A stretch of 64,000 nucleotides of DNA from Bacillus sp. FJAT-44742 (GTDB taxonomy: Bacteria > Bacillota > Bacilli > Bacillales > Marinococcaceae). The position numbers and the translations under genes are program-made. The notes under the pieces are model-generated. The model worked only from the letters and a program-made list of their open reading frames with translations, did no database searches and was not told the DNA's origin. Numbering within the stretch: the first letter of the stretch is position 1; each line of letters opens with the position of its first letter. The stretch spans positions 2,923,645-2,987,644 of the forward strand of contig NZ_KZ454936.1 of the NCBI RefSeq assembly GCF_002797315.1, given 5' to 3'. This document shows, one piece after another, positions 61,117-64,000 of this stretch.

Positions 61117-61751
61117 CGCTGCTCTCCTCCCATCACATCCGCAAGTCGTTCCACGAGGTCATCAATTTGTTCATCCTTCATCCGGTAGCTGACTGGGTTT
61201 ACAATCAAACGGGAGGTAATAGGAATCATCGTTTCTAATTCTACGAGCCCGTTTTCCTTGAGGGTCCGGCCCGTTGAAACGATATCAACAATCCGGTCAG
61301 CAAGACCCACTAACGGAGCGAGCTCAATGGAGCCGTTTAACTTAATAATTTCGACTTGTTCACCTTGCTCCTTAAAATACTGTGTGGCTAAATTAGGATA
61401 CTTAGATGCCACCTTCGGATTGATATCAGATTTCTTATAACCAGGAAGTCCTGCTACAGCCATGTAGCACTCACTAATTTTAAGATCAAGGACTTCATAT
61501 ACATCTCGTTCCTCTTCAATCATCACATCTTTTCCTGCCACCCCTACATCGGCGACCCCGTGCTCCACATATGTTGGAACATCCATAGGCTTGGCAAGGA
61601 TAAAGCTCATATTTGCTTCAGGCGCTTCCACAATCAGCTTTCTGGAATCATCAAATTCAGGGGGAAGGGCGTAACCTGCCTTACGAAGCAAGTCGGCCGC
61701 TTCTTCAAATATCCTGCCTTTTGGCATTGCGACGGTCAGTTGCTCACTCAT
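61113..61751 (-). CDS. hisG: ATP phosphoribosyltransferase, short form (HisG)
   Basis: HisG starts histidine synthesis by joining ATP and PRPP. At 212 residues it is the short form, which needs HisZ for activity and feedback control. Features are [19 protein letters not shown] near the start, the substrate segment [13 protein letters not shown] and the PRPP loop [14 protein letters not shown]. The ATG at 61751 (GGAGAGGGAGTCA upstream) is chosen over a longer frame that runs into hisZ. It overlaps hisZ by 8 bp. Confidence 0.97.
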   Translation of the reverse strand: MSEQLTVAMPKGRIFEEAADLLRKAGYALPPEFDDSRKLIVEAPEANMSFILAKPMDVPTYVEHGVADVGVAGKDVMIEEERDVYEVLDLKISECYMAVAGLPGYKKSDINPKVASKYPNLATQYFKEQGEQVEIIKLNGSIELAPLVGLADRIVDIVSTGRTLKENGLVELETMIPITSRLIVNPVSYRMKDEQIDDLVERLADVMGGEQR

Positions 61752-62931
61752 TGACTCCCTCTCCTTTTTTCTTGCCGATAAAATAAATGACGTCCTCAAA
61801 GGTTTCACTTAATTGATCTACACTTTCCACTCCTTGAAGGTCCTGAAGAACAACCTGCTTTCCTTCATTACGGAGGTTCCTTGCCTTTTCTATGGCTTCT
61901 CTTCTACGTTCTTTGCTAAAAATAATGCATGTTTGTTTAGGCTCTTCCTCTGTTTTTCCAAGTGCCTCCACAAGAAGGTCGAGACGAATACCAAAGCCTG
62001 TTGCCTGGGCTGGACGGTTAAATTTCTGTACTAATTCATCATATCGGCCTCCGCTTGAAAGGGGAAAACCAAGCTTGCTTCCATAGCCTTCAAAAACGAC
62101 ACCGGTATAGTAGCTCATATGCATCACTAAATTTAAGTCAAACTTTAAATGCTCGGTCACGCCGTATCCTTCGAGAACTTCCCACAGCTGCTCCAGGTCC
62201 TCAAGTGCCTTGGAGGCCTCGCCGTTATAAACAATTTCTTTCGCTTCTTCTATTTTACTGTAGCCGCCTCGGAGCTTAAGAAGACCCAGAAGACGCTTTT
62301 CATCAATAGAGGAAAGAGGAAGACTCTTTACATGGTGGCGGTATCCTACGTAGTTCTTTTCATATAAGTAACGACGAAGAACGCCTGCCCGCTCCTCGCT
62401 GCCTACAACATCAAGCAGAAGGGCATTCACATAGCCAATATGGCCAACGGCTACTTGAAAGTTTTCCAATCCCGCTTCTTTTAGAGCGGCAATCATTAAT
62501 GCAATAACTTCTCCATCTGCACTTGCCGTGCCATCTCCAACAAGCTCTACACCCATTTGTTCAAACTCTGCCGGGCGTCCTCCTTCACGCTGCTGGGCAC
62601 GAAACAAATGAGTTTGATAGGAAAGACGCAAAGGGAAAGGCTGATCCTTTAGACTGGAGCCGGCAACTCTTGCAATCGGAGCGGTCATATCAGGTCTAAG
62701 GACCAGAGTGTTCCCTTGCTGATCAAGAAGCTTAAACAGCTGCTGGTCTAGAATTGCTGAGGCATCGCCTACAGTATCGTAGTATTCTAACGTCGGTGTC
62801 TCTATCGGTCGGTAACCCCAGCGCTCAGTTTCTGCTTCCACCTTTTTGCTTATGTTCCGTTTCGTTTCGTAGAAGGCCGGGAGGGTATCTCGCATTCCAA
62901 GAGGTTTTTCAAACATAAAGGGTTTGCTCAT
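61744..62931 (-). CDS. hisZ: ATP phosphoribosyltransferase regulatory subunit HisZ
   Basis: HisZ is a catalytically dead histidyl-tRNA-synthetase-like subunit that completes the HisG short form. The 395-residue protein has the class II core ([43 protein letters not shown]). Its C-terminal part is too short for a full anticodon-binding domain. AAAGGAGCGACACACAA precedes the ATG. It is the first gene of hisZGDBHAFI, with a sigma-A promoter about 145 bp upstream. Confidence 0.95.
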   Translation of the reverse strand: MSKPFMFEKPLGMRDTLPAFYETKRNISKKVEAETERWGYRPIETPTLEYYDTVGDASAILDQQLFKLLDQQGNTLVLRPDMTAPIARVAGSSLKDQPFPLRLSYQTHLFRAQQREGGRPAEFEQMGVELVGDGTASADGEVIALMIAALKEAGLENFQVAVGHIGYVNALLLDVVGSEERAGVLRRYLYEKNYVGYRHHVKSLPLSSIDEKRLLGLLKLRGGYSKIEEAKEIVYNGEASKALEDLEQLWEVLEGYGVTEHLKFDLNLVMHMSYYTGVVFEGYGSKLGFPLSSGGRYDELVQKFNRPAQATGFGIRLDLLVEALGKTEEEPKQTCIIFSKERRREAIEKARNLRNEGKQVVLQDLQGVESVDQLSETFEDVIYFIGKKKGEGVNE

Positions 62932-63074
62932 TTGTGTGTCGCTCCTTTGGGCTGAAGATATTGGGCAGCAGGCTGTGTGAGCCTGTATGTAGTCAAATCT
63001 TTATTAAAATGCCAAGAACTGCTGCATACGCAGTTTCAGCATATTTTTCCATGCACTGTTTTTCACCTAGATAA

Positions 63075-63103
63075 ATCATAGATAGGATTTCCTATATAAT
63101 CAA
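63075..63103 (-). promoter_or_regulatory. Predicted his operon promoter with internal palindrome
   Basis: TTGATT (63103..63098), a 17-bp spacer and TATGAT (63080..63075) on the minus strand. The spacer is almost wholly the palindrome ATAGGA-TT-TCCTAT (63082-63095), a likely repressor site. The regulator is not in the window; a TrpR-like (YerC/HisR) protein is one candidate. No His T-box features were seen. Confidence 0.6.
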
Positions 63104-63211
63104 ATGTTTGCTTGGTTCTTTATCGCGTTTTGCTTTAGTTCGCTAATGTACTATCGAGATAAAGAGCATAGGTGTAGTGTACACACCTTTTGTTGCATCG
63201 TCAAGAGACCG

Positions 63212-63409
63212 GGGGCCTGGCACCCCGACTTACTGTAATATTTTTAATTTGGTTTTTCCTATCTTTTCGGCCTTTCTCACGTTTTCTTTATTACAACCCG
63301 CTGGGGGTGCCTGGCACCGTTACATGCCGTAATATTTTAATTGCAGTTTCCCTCTTATATCAGCGTTCTTCTCAATTTAATATTACAATCCTCTGCGGTG
63401 CCTGGCACC
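63212..63409. repeat. Two tandem modular repeat units bounded by GGTGCCTGGCACC
   Basis: Palindromes lie at 63212-63224 (GGGGCCTGGCACC, one arm changed), 63306-63318 and 63397-63409 (both GGTGCCTGGCACC), 94 and 91 bp apart. Each spacer has GTAATATTTT near its left end and ATTACAA near its right end, followed by CCG/CCTC and GC. It is the same family as 1343-1449. It lies between the his promoter and the yvoF terminator, without coding sequence. Confidence 0.85.
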
Positions 63410-63436
63410 CCTTCCCAATGGAATGGCAATCTCCAC

Positions 63437-63475
63437 AAAAAAAGCGAAGGCTTGTCTAATCAAGTCCCTCGCTTC
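63437..63475 (-). terminator. Terminator of the acetyltransferase gene
   Basis: GCGA-GG and CC-TTCGC arms with an inner CTTG/CAAG pair on the minus strand, followed by TTTTTTTGTGG. It overlaps the 3' end of the CDS. Confidence 0.7.
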
Positions 63476-63971
63476 GTTCTTCCAATTGTTCTTTTGTGTA
63501 TATCACTTTCATCGGGTTTCCCCCGACAAAGCTTCCCGCCGGGACATCCTTATGCACGAGAGTGGCTGCTGAAACGATAGCACCATCACCAATGGTCACA
63601 CCCGGCAGAATTGTTGTGTTTGCCCCGATCAATACCTCATCCCCAATTTTCACATCGCCCAGACGGTATTCTTTAATCAAATACTCATGAGCCAAAATTG
63701 TTGTATTGTAACCGATAACGGTGTTTCGCCCCACTGAAATTTTTTCAGGGAACATCACATCAAGCATGACCATCAAGGCAAAGGACGTTTCTTTTCCTAC
63801 CTCCATGCCAAGAAACCTTTTGTAAAGCCAGTTTTTCATAGGGAGAAAAGGAGTGTACCTCGCCATTTGAATAACGATAAAATTCTTGGATACTTTCCAA
63901 AACGGGACCGTCTTATAGACTTGCCAGAGTGAATTTGCCTCTTTTACAGAATAACGGTCCGTTTTCCTCAT
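63456..63971 (-). CDS. yvoF: Left-handed beta-helix acetyltransferase (YvoF type)
   Basis: A 171-residue hexapeptide-repeat acyltransferase. Hydrophobic N-terminal helices are followed by hexapeptide turns (ISVGRNTVIGYNTTIL, VKIGDEVLIGANTTILPGVTIGDGAIVSAATLV), with the catalytic His probably in LAHEY, and the closing GNPMKVIYTKEQ loop. The family O-acetylates sugars or similar molecules. TAGGAG precedes the ATG. It lies upstream of hisZ on the same strand, the yvoF position in B. subtilis, where lgt and ppaX precede it. Confidence 0.85.
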   Translation of the reverse strand: MRKTDRYSVKEANSLWQVYKTVPFWKVSKNFIVIQMARYTPFLPMKNWLYKRFLGMEVGKETSFALMVMLDVMFPEKISVGRNTVIGYNTTILAHEYLIKEYRLGDVKIGDEVLIGANTTILPGVTIGDGAIVSAATLVHKDVPAGSFVGGNPMKVIYTKEQLEERSEGLD

Positions 63972-64000
63972 CGTACTCGAACTCCTACATACTTCAGCAG

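Overview
The window looks like core chromosome of a low-GC, spore-forming Bacillaceae, probably a (halo)alkaliphile. The evidence is AGGAGG-type ribosome binding sites with frequent GTG and TTG starts, Bacillus-type control sites (TPP riboswitch, Fur, PurR, CggR, CcpA cre, CtsR), and B. subtilis-like gene orders for ssrA-smpB-rnr-est-secG, eno-gpmI-tpiA-pgk-gapA-cggR-rpoN, crh-whiA-glmR-rapZ-yvcI-trxB and the his operon. Secreted and extracytoplasmic proteins are strongly acidic (binding-protein linker, PBP2 tail, RND loops). No prophage, CRISPR array or intact insertion sequence was seen.

Layout. 1-350: TPP riboswitch reading leftwards into a gene outside the window. 0.35-6.6 kb: a DUF368 lipid-carrier transporter, a Fur-controlled petrobactin-type siderophore transporter (yclNOPQ order) and a divergent AbrB-type membrane protein. 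6.6-13.5 kb: a small kinase-like protein, a pirin, a MarR-RND efflux operon and an acyltransferase. 13.8-19.9 kb: a Gate-domain membrane protein paired with a Nif3-like protein, a DUF2294 protein, a compact ATP-dependent DNA ligase and a class B PBP. 20.1-24.0 kb: purT behind a PurR operator, then the arginine-catabolic pair rocF-rocD. 24.1-32.3 kb: accessory stretch with a frameshifted His-rich lipoprotein, a two-component system with a BNR-repeat lipoprotein, a small membrane protein, an SbtA-type bicarbonate transporter next to a second DUF2294 (MpsC-family) protein, and a frameshifted NERD protein. 32.4-38.3 kb: tmRNA, SmpB, RNase R, two alpha/beta hydrolases, SecG. 38.4-47.9 kb: the lower glycolytic genes with their repressor CggR, then sigma-54. 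48.1-55.1 kb: an amphi-Trp protein, ClpP, the crh-whiA-glmR-rapZ-yvcI cluster and thioredoxin reductase. 55.2-64.0 kb: a TPR protein, the overlapping hisZGDBHAFI operon and a yvoF-type acetyltransferase.

How it fits together. The right two thirds carry conserved housekeeping genes linking glycolysis, its carbon control (CggR, Crh, GlmR, cre sites), trans-translation and proteolysis, and histidine synthesis. The left third and the 24-32 kb block are more variable and hold the candidates for new biology: pairing of an SbtA bicarbonate transporter with an MpsC-family protein, the Gate/Nif3 pair, the regulator-kinase-BNR lipoprotein operon beside a His-rich CWB2-like lipoprotein, a phased GGTCA repeat beside ssrA, and a family of about 92-bp modular repeats bounded by GGTGCCTGGCACC palindromes at both ends of the window. 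All product names come from reading the sequence and remembered family features; no database search was run.
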